A stretch of 64,000 bases of DNA, taken from an uncultured Clostridia bacterium. Its GTDB lineage: Bacteria > Bacillota > Clostridia > Oscillospirales > Acutalibacteraceae. Numbering within the stretch: position 1 is the stretch's first letter; each line of letters begins with the position of its first letter. The DNA lies in NCBI GenBank assembly GCA_930990065.1, contig CAKNOA010000008.1, forward strand, positions 1 through 64,000. Direction: 5' to 3'. The notes beneath the pieces were generated by a model. The model was not told the DNA's origin and did no database searches. It saw only the letters and a list, made by a program, of their open reading frames with translations. Below are positions 1-7,857 of the stretch, one piece after another. Position numbers and translations under genes: made by a program.

Positions 1-53
1 TTTTCCTACACAGGGGGCGTTTTGTCTATTGTCCGTTTTTACTGGTTCGGTCC

Positions 54-695
54 ACCACACTGGGGGGTGTGATTGTGGACGCGGGCCGGTTTGACTGGGC
101 GCGTTCCGGGCAGTACCCCGCGATCGCAGCACCTAACCCCAGCTACCACGGGGTTTCCTTTGTGGAGGCAGCGGGGGAGGCGGCCTTTGTGACCTATATC
201 CGGGCCATTTTGCTGCGGGATACCGGCGCCTGCCTGTCGCCCTTTGCCGCTTTCCTGCTTTTGCAGGGGATCGAAACCTTGTCGTTACGCATGGAGCGGC
301 ACGCAGAAAATACGAAAAAGATCGTCGATTTTCTCGTGAGTCACCCCCAGGTGGAAAAAGTTAACCACCCGTCCTTGCCGGATCATCCCGATCACAAGCT
401 GTATGAACAGTATTTTCCAAACGGTGGGGCATCCATTTTCACGTTCGCCATCAAGGGCGGCCAGGAAGAAGCCTTCCGGTTTATTGACAACTTGCAGCTT
501 TTCTCGCTGCTTGCCAATGTGGCGGATGTCAAAAGCCTGGTCATTCACCCGGCGACCACCACACACAGCCAGTTGACGGAAGAAGAGCTCCTGGCTCAGC
601 AAATTTTCCCGAATACGATTCGGTTGTCCATAGGAACGGAACACAGCGGCGATCTAATCACCGATTTGCAGCGCGGTTTTGAGGCTGCTACGTAA
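54..695 (+). CDS. metY: O-acetylhomoserine sulfhydrylase (MetY), C-terminal part only
   Basis: This PLP enzyme makes homocysteine from O-acetylhomoserine and sulfide (direct sulfhydrylation). The visible part reads as the C-terminal half of the Cys/Met-metabolism family: [11 protein letters not shown] just after the expected PLP-lysine region, [34 protein letters not shown] and IRLSIGTEH. The lysine loop and N-terminal half should lie upstream. Bases 1-53 do not continue the protein in any one frame, although fragments of the expected segment seem to appear in different frames, so the gene may be frameshifted here. A GTG at 69 opens an ORF but falls mid-domain and is not a plausible start. 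cysK follows 16 bp downstream. The family call is firm; whether the full gene is intact cannot be decided in this window. Confidence 0.85.
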   Translation, partial: TTLGGVIVDAGRFDWARSGQYPAIAAPNPSYHGVSFVEAAGEAAFVTYIRAILLRDTGACLSPFAAFLLLQGIETLSLRMERHAENTKKIVDFLVSHPQVEKVNHPSLPDHPDHKLYEQYFPNGGASIFTFAIKGGQEEAFRFIDNLQLFSLLANVADVKSLVIHPATTTHSQLTEEELLAQQIFPNTIRLSIGTEHSGDLITDLQRGFEAAT

Positions 696-711
696 GAGAA
701 GGAGTCACTTT

Positions 712-1635
712 ATGAAGATCTATCAATCCAGCGATCAGTTGATTGGCAAAACACCGCTTTTGGAACTTGCCCACGTCGAAAAAGCATGGGGGTTAAAGAG
801 CAAGCTGTTTGCCAAATTGGAATTTTTAAATCCGTCCGGTTCGGTCAAAGACCGCATTGCCAAAGCCATGATCGATGAGGCCGAACGCACCGGAAAGCTG
901 CAGCCCGGTTCTGTGGTGATCGAACCGACGTCCGGCAATACCGGGATTGGCCTTGCCAGTGTGGCGGCGGCCCGGGGATACCGGGTCATCCTGGTGATGC
1001 CGGAAACCATGTCGGTGGAGCGCCGTCGGCTGATAAAGGCCTATGGCGCCGAGATTGTACTGACAGACGGTGCCAGCGGCATGAAAGGGGCCATTGCCAA
1101 AGCAAAAGAATTGGCGGCCAGCACCCCGGGCAGTTTTCTGCCGGGCCAGTTCGAAAATCCCTCGAATCCACAAGCGCACCGGGATACCACCGGGCCGGAA
1201 ATTTGGGAGGATACCGACGGGCATGTGGATATTTTTGTGGCCGGTGTGGGCACCGGCGGTACGATTACCGGTACAGGCGAATATGTAAAAGAGAGAAATC
1301 CCGCTGTCAAAATCGTGGCCGTAGAGCCTGCTTCGTCCCCGGTATTGACAACAGGAACACCGGGTGCCCATAAAATCCAGGGGATTGGGGCCGGGTTTGT
1401 TCCCGCCATTCTCAATACGCAAATTTATGACGAGATTGTGCGGGTAGAAGACGCCGACGCTTTTGCCACCGGTCGGTGGATTGGCCAGCACGAAGGGGTT
1501 CTGGTGGGCATTTCCTCCGGGGCTGCCGTGTGGGCGGCCATTGAAGTAGCCAAACGGGAAGAAGGGAAAAACATTGTGGTCTTGCTGCCGGATGGCGGAG
1601 ACCGGTATTTTTCCACCCCGCTCTTTTCTGATTAA
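712..1635 (+). CDS. cysK: Cysteine synthase A (O-acetylserine sulfhydrylase)
   Basis: PLP enzyme joining O-acetylserine and sulfide to give cysteine. It has 307 residues, the usual family length. The PLP lysine is K46 in NPSGSVKDR. The phosphate and substrate loops follow: [24 protein letters not shown] and the C-terminal [11 protein letters not shown] signature. The ATG at 712 is chosen because AGAAGGAG ends about 7 bp before it and the family N-terminus (IGKTPLLEL) follows; the in-frame extension upstream has no ribosome site. It lies 16 bp after metY, so the two are probably cotranscribed. The next gene is a cysteine desulfurase, so cysteine made here is used directly for sulfur transfer. 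CysK binding to CymR-type Rrf2 repressors is known in Firmicutes, and an Rrf2 gene lies at 4481. Confidence 0.95.
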   Translation: MKIYQSSDQLIGKTPLLELAHVEKAWGLKSKLFAKLEFLNPSGSVKDRIAKAMIDEAERTGKLQPGSVVIEPTSGNTGIGLASVAAARGYRVILVMPETMSVERRRLIKAYGAEIVLTDGASGMKGAIAKAKELAASTPGSFLPGQFENPSNPQAHRDTTGPEIWEDTDGHVDIFVAGVGTGGTITGTGEYVKERNPAVKIVAVEPASSPVLTTGTPGAHKIQGIGAGFVPAILNTQIYDEIVRVEDADAFATGRWIGQHEGVLVGISSGAAVWAAIEVAKREEGKNIVVLLPDGGDRYFSTPLFSD

Positions 1636-1715
1636 CACGATTTTTCGATTATGTTAACCGGTTTCACGCGATACAGAGCAAAGAAACCCATAACCTGTGC
1701 GAAAGGAGTTTATTG

Positions 1716-2906
1716 ATGCACGTATATCTCGATAATGCGGCTACCACGAAAGTGAGCACCGCCGCTTTTCGGGCCATGGAGCCCTATTTTACCGAACAAT
1801 ACGGGAATCCGTCCAGCTTATATGCCTTTGGGCAAAAAGCCCACGAAGCCATCACCGAAGCCCGCGAGCGCATCGCTACGCTGCTTCACTGTGAACCAAG
1901 AGAAATCACGTTTACCTCCGGCGGCAGCGAAGCCGATACCCAGGCCATTCGCTCCGCGGCCCAGTGGGGCGCCAAAAGGGGCAAACGGCACATTGTATCG
2001 ACAAAGTTTGAGCATCACGCCGTTTTGCATACCTTAGAAAGCTTACAAAAAGAGGGCTTTACAGTAACCCTTATAGATGTGCACGAAGACGGAATTGTCC
2101 GCCCGGAGGAGGTAGCCGCAGCGATTCAAGAGGATACCTGCCTTGTATCGGTGATGACGGCCAATAATGAAATCGGCACCATCCAGCCGGTGGAGGAAAT
2201 CGGCAAAATCTGCCGCGAAAAGGGCGTGCTTTTCCATACGGATGCCGTCCAGGCGGTGGGGCATATCCCGATGGATGTGAAAAAACAGCAGATCGATTTC
2301 TTATCCCTGTCGGCCCACAAATTCCATGGGCCCAAAGGGGTGGGGGCCTTGATAGCCCGCAAAGACATTCCGCTTCTTTCGATCATCGAAGGCGGCGCCC
2401 AGGAACGGGGCCGGCGGGCCGGAACCGAAAACGTACCGGCGATTGTGGGGATGGCAGAAGCGCTGGAAGAAGCGTGCCGGAAACTGGAAGAAAACGGCCA
2501 AAAAATGGCCGCCCTGCGCGACCGGCTGACACAGGGGCTTTTGCAGATCCCTCATTCGGTGCTAAACGGCGATGCCGAAAAGCGGCTGCCGGGCCACGTG
2601 AACGTTTGCTTTGAAGGCATCGAAGGGGAATCGCTGCTGCTTTTACTCGACGAAAAGGGCATCTGCGCATCCTCCGGTTCGGCCTGTACGTCCGGTTCCC
2701 TGGAACCCAGCCACGTACTGCTGGCCATTGGCCGGCCCCATGAGATTGCCCACGGTTCGCTGCGGCTTACGCTGTCCGAAGAGACCACGCCGCAGGAAAT
2801 CGACTACACCGTGGAAGCGGTCACCCAGGTCGTACAGTATTTGCGGGGCATGTCTCCGGTATGGCGGGATCTGGTAAACGGAAAACAACCTTTTGTGATT
2901 CAGTGA
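1716..2906 (+). CDS. nifS: Cysteine desulfurase (NifS/IscS type)
   Basis: PLP enzyme that takes sulfur from cysteine as a persulfide and passes it to an iron-sulfur scaffold or to tRNA thiolases. It has 396 residues. Motifs: N-terminal YLDNAATT, PLP lysine K202 in SAHKFHGPKG, RAGTENVP, and the mobile catalytic loop CASSGSACTSG with Cys about 324. The ATG at 1716 is preferred over a TTG at 1713 because AAGGAG lies 7 bp before the ATG. The stop is 9 bp before the scaffold gene, so they form one operon. The loop length matches the group that works with IscU/NifU-type scaffolds. In clostridia this gene commonly precedes nifU and mnmA, as here. Confidence 0.95.
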   Translation: MHVYLDNAATTKVSTAAFRAMEPYFTEQYGNPSSLYAFGQKAHEAITEARERIATLLHCEPREITFTSGGSEADTQAIRSAAQWGAKRGKRHIVSTKFEHHAVLHTLESLQKEGFTVTLIDVHEDGIVRPEEVAAAIQEDTCLVSVMTANNEIGTIQPVEEIGKICREKGVLFHTDAVQAVGHIPMDVKKQQIDFLSLSAHKFHGPKGVGALIARKDIPLLSIIEGGAQERGRRAGTENVPAIVGMAEALEEACRKLEENGQKMAALRDRLTQGLLQIPHSVLNGDAEKRLPGHVNVCFEGIEGESLLLLLDEKGICASSGSACTSGSLEPSHVLLAIGRPHEIAHGSLRLTLSEETTPQEIDYTVEAVTQVVQYLRGMSPVWRDLVNGKQPFVIQ

Positions 2907-2915
2907 GGTGTCAGT

Positions 2916-3356
2916 ATGGCATTATATAGTGAAAAAGTGATGGATCATTTTCGTCATCCCCGCAATGTGGGCGTGATTGAAAACGCCGATGGCATCGGCG
3001 AAGTGGGGAACGCCCGGTGCGGCGATATTATGAAAATCTATTTAAAAATCGAAAACAATGTGATTGCCGATGTGAAATTCGAAACCTTTGGTTGCGGCAG
3101 TGCCATTGCTTCCAGCTCCATGGCAACGGAGCTGATTAAAGGACAGCCGGTTTCCGAAGCCATGAAGCTGACGAACAAAGCAGTGGCCGAAGCACTGGAC
3201 GGTCTGCCGGCACACAAATTGCACTGTTCCGTTTTGGCGGAAGAAGCCATTAAAAAAGCTTTGCAGGATTATGCCGACAAACAGGGGGTAGAGCTGGAAG
3301 GCTTATGTCTGCCGGAAGAAACGGCCTGCCCGGCTTGCTGTGGCGCACCGGTATGA
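2916..3356 (+). CDS. nifU: Iron-sulfur cluster scaffold, IscU/NifU N-terminal type
   Basis: Scaffold on which the adjacent desulfurase assembles [2Fe-2S] clusters. It has 146 residues. The three ligand cysteines are in place: C35 (GNARCGD), C60 ([11 protein letters not shown]) and C104 ([10 protein letters not shown]). The protein carries a short C-terminal tail with extra cysteines ([12 protein letters not shown]), seen in many clostridial versions. The Asp after the first Cys, which tunes cluster release, is present. Its stop overlaps the mnmA start by 4 bp (ATGA at 3353-3356), showing translational coupling to a gene that is now broken. Confidence 0.93.
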   Translation: MALYSEKVMDHFRHPRNVGVIENADGIGEVGNARCGDIMKIYLKIENNVIADVKFETFGCGSAIASSSMATELIKGQPVSEAMKLTNKAVAEALDGLPAHKLHCSVLAEEAIKKALQDYADKQGVELEGLCLPEETACPACCGAPV

Positions 3357-4412
3357 AAGCCCTGATTGCCATGAGCGGCGGCGTTGATTCCAGCGTTGCC
3401 GCTTGTTTGATGAAAGAAAGAGGGTATACCTGTTTAGGGATTACCATGAAACTGCTGGGCCATGCCTTCACGCAGGAAGAAACCGGTCACCGCTGATGTT
3501 CCCTGGATGATGTGGAAGATGCCCGCCGGGTGGCGCGGCAACTGGATATGCCCTATTATGTGTTTAATTTTTCCCGGTGCTTTCAGGACCAGGTGATTGA
3601 CCCATGGATACAGGCGTATGAAAATGGACAAACTCCCAACCCGTGTATCCTTTGTAACCGGAAACTAAAATTCGGCAAACTATTTCAAAAAGCCCGGGAA
3701 CTGGGATGTGAAGTAATGGCCACGGGCCACATTGCCCGTGTGGCCTACGAGAAAAATACCGGGCGCTGGTTGCTGAAAAAGGCCATGGACCAAACGAAAG
3801 ACCAAAGCTATTTTCTGTATACCATGACCCAGGAACAATTGCAGCACACGGCGTTTCCTTTGGGGCATTTAACAAAAGCACAGGTGCGGCAAATCGCGGC
3901 CCAACACGGCTTTGCCAATGCCCATAAACAGGATATCTGCTTTATCGGGAAAGAGGGCTGTGCCGGTTTTTTTATCGTCCCATGCCAAAATGCCTTGTCC
4001 CAAAGGACACTTTGTTGACCGGGAAGGCCATATTCTTGGCACGCATGAGGGCGTTTGGCAGTATACCATCGGCCAGCGGCGGGGGCTGCATCTGGCGGCG
4101 GGGGTACCGCTTTATGTCTGTGCCATCGATCCTGCTACCCATCGCGTGGTCGTCGGTCCGGAACAGGATCTATACAGTACCACCCTCACAGCCCGAAATA
4201 TCAATCTCATCGCCCTGCCAAAGCTTCCGCACCCCATGCGGCTTCAGGCGAAAATCCGTTCCCGGCATCCGGAATAGTGGGCCACCGTCACGCAAACGGA
4301 CGAAGACACGCTGCAAATAGTTTTCGACGTGCCCCAGCGGGCCATCACAAAAGGGCAGGCGGTGGTTTTGTACGATGGCGATGTCGTGGTGGGTGGCGGT
4401 ACCATTGGGTAA
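3353..4412 (+). pseudogene. mnmA: mnmA, tRNA 2-thiouridylase, disrupted by two stops and a frameshift
   Basis: MnmA puts sulfur on U34 of Lys, Glu and Gln tRNAs. The remains are easy to read: PP-loop [53 protein letters not shown] with the second catalytic Cys, FVDREGHILG, YTIGQRRGLH, and the C-terminal [15 protein letters not shown]. Three lesions break it. There is an in-frame TGA at 3494-3496 where relatives have a Cys. A one-base gain in a run of seven T at 3967-3973 shifts the frame. There is a TAG at 4275-4277 after RHPE. If repaired, the protein would be about 353 residues, the normal length. Upstream neighbours are intact, so either the gene is decaying or the assembly has errors here. 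Confidence 0.88.
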
Positions 4413-4423
4413 AGGGACGTATC

Positions 4424-4453
4424 TTGCAAACTTTACAAATTCCGTTGTATAAT
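4424..4453 (+). promoter_or_regulatory. Sigma-A promoter of the Rrf2 gene
   Basis: TTGCAA at 4424-4429 and TATAAT at 4448-4453 with an 18 bp spacer, 28 bp before the Rrf2 start. It lies immediately after the mnmA remnant, so the regulator can be transcribed independently of the sulfur operon. The spacer holds AATTCCG, which resembles part of CymR-type sites from memory; this is a weak hint only. Confidence 0.7.
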
Positions 4454-4480
4454 GGGATATAGTAAAGCGAGGTTTTTAGT

Positions 4481-4900
4481 ATGATGATTTCGACGAAAGG
4501 CAGGTACGCCCTTCGGGTGATGATCGATTTGGCGGAACACCGAGAAGACGGCTATATCCCCATGAAGGAAGTAGCGGACCGGCAGGAAATTTCCCTGAAA
4601 TATTTGGAGCGGATTTTGCCGGTTTTGTCCAAAAACAATCTGGTAGAAGGCATCCATGGTAAAGGTGGCGGGTACCGATTAAGCCGCGCCCCGGAAGAGT
4701 ACACCGTAGGGGAGATTCTGCGCTTGGAAGAAGGGGATCTGGCGCCGGTAGCTTGCCTGGCTTGTGGGGCGGAACCGTGCAACCGGCAGGCGTACTGTAA
4801 GACCCTTTCTATGTGGAAAAAGTTTTATACCCTCACCAATGACTATTTTGACGGGATTACCATTGCCGATTTGCTGCAAACGAATAAAAAGGCCCCGTAA
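4481..4900 (+). CDS. Rrf2-family transcription regulator (IscR/CymR-like)
   Basis: Winged-helix regulator of 139 residues. The N-terminus STKGRYALRVMIDLA and the wing GKGGGYRLSR are diagnostic of Rrf2. A Cys cluster at about 92, 95, 100 and 106 (CLACGAEPC then C) could bind an iron-sulfur cluster as in IscR, although the spacing differs from the classic three-Cys pattern. Its place next to cysK-nifS-nifU suggests control of cysteine or Fe-S metabolism, in the manner of CymR or IscR. Two ATGs (4481, 4484) are both possible; the ribosome site is weak. It has its own promoter and is followed by a terminator. Family certain, target inferred. Confidence 0.9.
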   Translation: MMISTKGRYALRVMIDLAEHREDGYIPMKEVADRQEISLKYLERILPVLSKNNLVEGIHGKGGGYRLSRAPEEYTVGEILRLEEGDLAPVACLACGAEPCNRQAYCKTLSMWKKFYTLTNDYFDGITIADLLQTNKKAP

Positions 4901-4921
4901 CCGAAGGCGGGGCATAAAAAA

Positions 4922-4948
4922 ACCGGGCCTATAGAAGGCCCGGTTTTT
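4922..4948. terminator. Bidirectional rho-independent terminator
   Basis: Stem ACCGGGCC/GGCCCGGT with loop TATAGAA followed by five T; A-rich on the other side, so it can end both the Rrf2 gene (+) and the convergent lipoprotein gene (-). Confidence 0.85.
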
Positions 4949-4958
4949 CATTTACCCA

Positions 4959-5744
4959 TTACGTTAGAGAGAACAGAGAACCAAAGTCGACGGCATCGCC
5001 TTCCGGATAGCTGGAAGCGTCTTCCGGCGCGGTGATCGACACTTTATCGCCATAATTGACAAGTTTCATATCCAGATCCATATTCATTGTCATTTCGACA
5101 CCACTCTGGCTGGTCGTGATCGGAATGGAAAGAACCTGACGGACCACATATCCTTCGTTATTCACCGACATTTCACAGGCAATAGTGCCAATTTGATTGT
5201 CAGCGCCCATGCTTTCTGTTAAACTATCCATCAGGAACGAGTTGCTGCTTTTTAACTCTTCACCGGACAGTTCAAAGCAGTATACGGTGTTGCCATCTTC
5301 TTGTTTAGTGGTAATTTCGGTTCCTTCCGGCAGAGTCAGGTCTACGGACATGCCTTTATCAAGGCCTACACTGGTCAAATCTTCAGCCGTATAGGCAAAT
5401 TTGGATTTTTCTCCCATGCTGGAAATGTAGCAGGTGCCGTCCGTGCACACTAACGTACCGTCAACCGACTGCCCAAACAGAGTCGTGGAAAAATCCAACG
5501 CCATTTTCGGGCTCTGTTTGTCTTTCATATCGAGTTTCATGCCGATGTCCATGTCGATATTCATGGAAATGCCACTGGCTTCCATCTGGGCAGACAGGGA
5601 GGCATCATACTCGGTAGCGGTCAGCGCTGCCGTTTTTTCGCAAGCCGCCTTATAGGCTTCGGCCGGATTTTGTGAGGGGGACTGGCAGGAAGCTAACGAG
5701 AGCACCAAAAAACCAGACATGAGGAGGGCGGGAAGTTTTTTCAT
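4959..5744 (-). CDS. Secreted lipoprotein, LppX/DUF6612-like
   Basis: A 261-residue protein with a lipoprotein signal peptide: MKK, a hydrophobic core, and lipobox LASC with the acylated Cys at position 20. The mature part is rich in beta-prone segments with alternating Met/Asp (such as MEASGISMNIDMDIGMKL and MTMNMDLDMKLV), which resembles the DUF6612/LppX-like lipoproteins common in clostridia. Function is unknown; the fold may bind hydrophobic ligands, which is inference. The ATG at 5744 is chosen over an upstream in-frame start because the signal peptide begins there and GAAGG precedes it. It has its own promoter and converges on the Rrf2 terminator. Confidence 0.8.
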   Translation of the reverse strand: MKKLPALLMSGFLVLSLASCQSPSQNPAEAYKAACEKTAALTATEYDASLSAQMEASGISMNIDMDIGMKLDMKDKQSPKMALDFSTTLFGQSVDGTLVCTDGTCYISSMGEKSKFAYTAEDLTSVGLDKGMSVDLTLPEGTEITTKQEDGNTVYCFELSGEELKSSNSFLMDSLTESMGADNQIGTIACEMSVNNEGYVVRQVLSIPITTSQSGVEMTMNMDLDMKLVNYGDKVSITAPEDASSYPEGDAVDFGSLFSLT

Positions 5745-5787
5745 AAATCTACCTTCTTTCCTTGTTCGTGGATTAAGCAGCACCTAC

Positions 5788-5816
5788 AGTATAACAGACT
5801 TTTTGATGCATGTAAA
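5788..5816 (-). promoter_or_regulatory. Sigma-A promoter of the lipoprotein gene
   Basis: On the minus strand TTTACA (5811-5816) and TATACT (5788-5793) are 17 bp apart, about 44 bp before the lipoprotein start. Confidence 0.65.
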
Positions 5817-5929
5817 TAAAAGAAATAGAAATTTAAAAAAGCTGGCAAAAACTTTTGTCTAAATTAAAAAGAATATGGAGGCGGTACCAAGCCGCAAAGA
5901 GAAAAAAGCGGAAAATGGTAAAAAAATGA

Positions 5930-5958
5930 TTGACAATCCATTTTTGTAGTGATATAAT
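5930..5958 (+). promoter_or_regulatory. Consensus sigma-A promoter of tRNA-Leu
   Basis: Perfect TTGACA (5930-5935) and perfect TATAAT (5953-5958) with a 17 bp spacer, 32 bp before the mature tRNA 5' end. This is the strongest-looking promoter in the window, as expected for a stable RNA. Confidence 0.9.
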
Positions 5959-5990
5959 CTTCCTCGTTGTGAGCGACATTCCCACTACAT

Positions 5991-6078
5991 GCGAGAGTGG
6001 CGGAATTGGCAGACGCGCTAGATTCAGGTTCTAGTGAGCATTACGCTCATAGGGGTTCAAGTCCCCTCCCTCGCACCA
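5991..6078 (+). tRNA. tRNA-Leu (anticodon CAG)
   Basis: An 88-nt tRNA with encoded CCA. The acceptor arm is GCGAGAG with CCCTCGC, the anticodon stem is CTAGA/TCTAG with loop TTCAGGT (anticodon CAG, reads CUG), there is a long variable arm TGAGC-GCTCA typical of class II tRNAs, and the T arm is AGGGG-TTCAAGT-CCCCT. The acceptor stem has one A-C mismatch at pair 6-67. Long variable arm plus CAG makes leucine unambiguous. Confidence 0.95.
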
Positions 6079-6079
6079 A

Positions 6080-6129
6080 AATGGACATCAATTTTGATAC
6101 AGAAGGTATCGAATTGGTGTCCATTTTTT
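6080..6129 (+). terminator. Long-stem terminator after tRNA-Leu
   Basis: An unusually long, nearly perfect hairpin of about 19-20 bp: AATGGACATCAATT pairs with AATTGGTGTCCATT and TTGATAC with GTATCGA around loop AGAAG, followed by TTTTTT. It starts two bases after the CCA, so it also defines the 3' trailer. Confidence 0.85.
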
Positions 6130-6175
6130 GTTATATAAAATAGAAAAAAGGTCGCTAGAAAAGGAGGAAGGCAGT

Positions 6176-6964
6176 ATGCCCATGTTTGGAATGCCTACGC
6201 TGCTAGAAACCCGCACATTGGAAGAGTGTGTAGCCCTTTGTAAACAATTAGGCCTTTCTTTTATCGAACTAAACATGAACCTACCTTTGTACCAGCTTTC
6301 GCAATTGGATCCTGTGCGGTTACAGAAAATCGCCAAGCAGGCGGGTATCTTTTATACCATTCACCTGGATGAAAATTTAAATGTCAGCGATTTTAATCCG
6401 TATGTGGCCGACAGTTACCGGCGTACGGTGAAAGAAACCATAGAATTAGCGAAGAAACTGCAAATCCCGGTTCTTACGATGCACTTGTCCCGAGGGGTAT
6501 ACTTTACCTTGCCGGAAAGAAAGGTCTATCTGTTCGATCAATATCGGGAAGAGTACATAAAAAGCATGAGGGAATTCCGCTTTTTATGTGAACAGGCTAT
6601 CGGACAGACCGGGATTAAAATCGGATTGGAAAATTGCGATGGGTTTCCCGCATTTCAGCGGGAAGCCATCGATCTGCTTTTGTCGTCTCCGGTCTTTGGC
6701 CTCACGTTTGATATTGGGCACAATCACAGCTGCGGTGGTTTGGATGAAGCGTTTATACGGCAAAACCGGGACCATCTGTGCCATATGCATATGCACGACG
6801 CAGCGGGACACCGCGATCATCTGGCCCTTGGCACGGGGGAGCTGGATCTTCCCTTTTATTTGCAGTTAGCCGGGGAACACAATTGCCGCGTTGTGTTGGA
6901 GACAAAGACGATTGCAGCCCTCAAACAGTCGGTAGAGTGGCTGCGAAACCGGCATTTTCTATAA
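6176..6964 (+). CDS. Sugar phosphate isomerase/epimerase, xylose-isomerase-like TIM barrel
   Basis: A 262-residue AP_endonuc_2-type barrel. Metal-site residues are recognisable along the strands: a Glu in GLENCDG, Asp/His in TFDIGHNHS, His residues in HMHMHDAAGHRDH, and a late Glu in VVLETKT. The family includes sugar and inosose epimerases and endonuclease IV relatives; the exact substrate cannot be read from the sequence. The ATG at 6176 is chosen because AAGGAGG lies 8 bp before it; the longer ORF start at 6128 sits within the tRNA terminator tail. It stands alone between the tRNA and the next promoter. Confidence 0.8.
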   Translation: MPMFGMPTLLETRTLEECVALCKQLGLSFIELNMNLPLYQLSQLDPVRLQKIAKQAGIFYTIHLDENLNVSDFNPYVADSYRRTVKETIELAKKLQIPVLTMHLSRGVYFTLPERKVYLFDQYREEYIKSMREFRFLCEQAIGQTGIKIGLENCDGFPAFQREAIDLLLSSPVFGLTFDIGHNHSCGGLDEAFIRQNRDHLCHMHMHDAAGHRDHLALGTGELDLPFYLQLAGEHNCRVVLETKTIAALKQSVEWLRNRHFL

Positions 6965-7039
6965 ATAAAGCACGGTTTTGCGCGTTACGGCAGCAGCATG
7001 ATCCGTATAAAAGAGCGTGTTTTTCGTGACAGCCGCTGT

Positions 7040-7068
7040 TTGAATTTTTATAGGGACCATGGTATAAT
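7040..7068 (+). promoter_or_regulatory. Sigma-A promoter of the zinc-ribbon/HD gene pair
   Basis: TTGAAT (7040-7045) and TATAAT (7063-7068) with 17 bp between, 48 bp before the zinc-ribbon start. Confidence 0.75.
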
Positions 7069-7116
7069 AAAACAATTATCGCCCATCGATACAGAGTAGA
7101 AAAGAGAGGAATGTTT

Positions 7117-7326
7117 ATGTTTTGCCGTTCATGTGGAACTGCGATTCCGGCCGGAGGGAAATTCTGCCCTTCTTGTGGCAAACCGGTTTCCGCGCAGGCT
7201 CCGGAGCAAAAATACAATTATTTTTTCTGTTCCCAGTGTGGACAAAAATTGCGGGTACCGGCCGGCAAAGGGAAAATTGAGATCAGCTGTCCGGTATGCC
7301 GGAACCGGTTTATTGTGCAGGATTAA
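7117..7326 (+). CDS. Small double zinc-ribbon protein
   Basis: A 69-residue protein with two CxxC...CxxC zinc ribbons: FCRSCGTAIPAGGKFCPSCG at the N-terminus, and FFCSQCGQKLRVPAGKGK followed by CPVC. Such proteins bind zinc and are often accessory factors; the role here is unknown. The ATG at 7117 is preferred to 7111 because GAGAGGA abuts 7111 directly and sits 6 bp before 7117. The next gene starts 23 bp downstream, so the two are probably cotranscribed. Confidence 0.75.
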   Translation: MFCRSCGTAIPAGGKFCPSCGKPVSAQAPEQKYNYFFCSQCGQKLRVPAGKGKIEISCPVCRNRFIVQD

Positions 7327-7349
7327 AACAAATCGGGGAGGGGCAAACC

Positions 7350-7811
7350 GTGCTATACACCGAGGCAACCAAAAAGGCGATGCGCCTGGCGTACCGGGCT
7401 CATCACGGCCAAATGGATCTAGGGGGTGTTCCCTATATTTTTCATCCCTATCATCTGGCCGAACAGATGCACTCGGAAGAAACCGTGTGTGCCGCCCTGC
7501 TGCATGATGTGTTGGAAGATACGCCCCTTACAGTGGAAGATCTGGAAAGAGAAGGATTTTCGCCTGCTGTTATACAGGCGGTGGTACATTTGACGCACGA
7601 TTCGGCGGTGCCGTACGAAACGTATGTGCAGAAGCTTTCCCCTGACCCGATTGCCCGAGCAGTGAAAATGGCCGATTTACGTCATAATCGCGACGAAACC
7701 CGTTGGCCAAAAGAAGAAGCCGGTACCGAAAAAGCCTTGGCCCGCCGGGAAAAGTACCGTAAAGCCCTGGCTTTTTTGGAACGGGTGGAAAACGGTGAAC
7801 CGGCGGTCTAG
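7350..7811 (+). CDS. HD-domain hydrolase related to (p)ppGpp hydrolases (MESH1/SpoT HD type)
   Basis: A 153-residue single-domain protein. The order of metal and catalytic residues matches the RelA/SpoT hydrolase domain: YIFHP (H32), ALLHDVLEDT (H52, D53, E56, D57) and VKMADLRHN near the end. There is no synthetase, TGS or ACT domain, so it resembles small alarmone hydrolases. Hydrolysis of (p)ppGpp or a related nucleotide is inferred from family. The start is a GTG at 7350 with GGGGAGGGG 6 bp before it. A terminator follows 13 bp after the stop. Confidence 0.8.
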   Translation: MLYTEATKKAMRLAYRAHHGQMDLGGVPYIFHPYHLAEQMHSEETVCAALLHDVLEDTPLTVEDLEREGFSPAVIQAVVHLTHDSAVPYETYVQKLSPDPIARAVKMADLRHNRDETRWPKEEAGTEKALARREKYRKALAFLERVENGEPAV

Positions 7812-7823
7812 GACTAAATCATG

Positions 7824-7857
7824 AAAAAATCCCCTGCTTTTTGGCAGGGGATTTTTT
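7824..7857. terminator. Bidirectional terminator between the HD gene and the glycosyltransferase gene
   Basis: AAAAAATCCCCTGC-TTTTTG-GCAGGGGATTTTTT. It is T-rich on both strands and the two flanking genes converge on it; the glycosyltransferase stop lies at its edge. Confidence 0.85.

Noticed and set aside
3494..3496. TGA in mnmA as a selenocysteine codon
   Set aside because: The codon replaces a normally encoded Cys, but no SECIS-like hairpin is apparent right after it, and the gene has a further frameshift and a TAG, so decay is simpler.
4428..4442. A 15 bp match (AAACTTTACAAATTC) shared with 26354-26368, both upstream of genes
   Set aside because: One or more such 15-mers are expected by chance in 64 kb, and the two places do not share position relative to a clear promoter.
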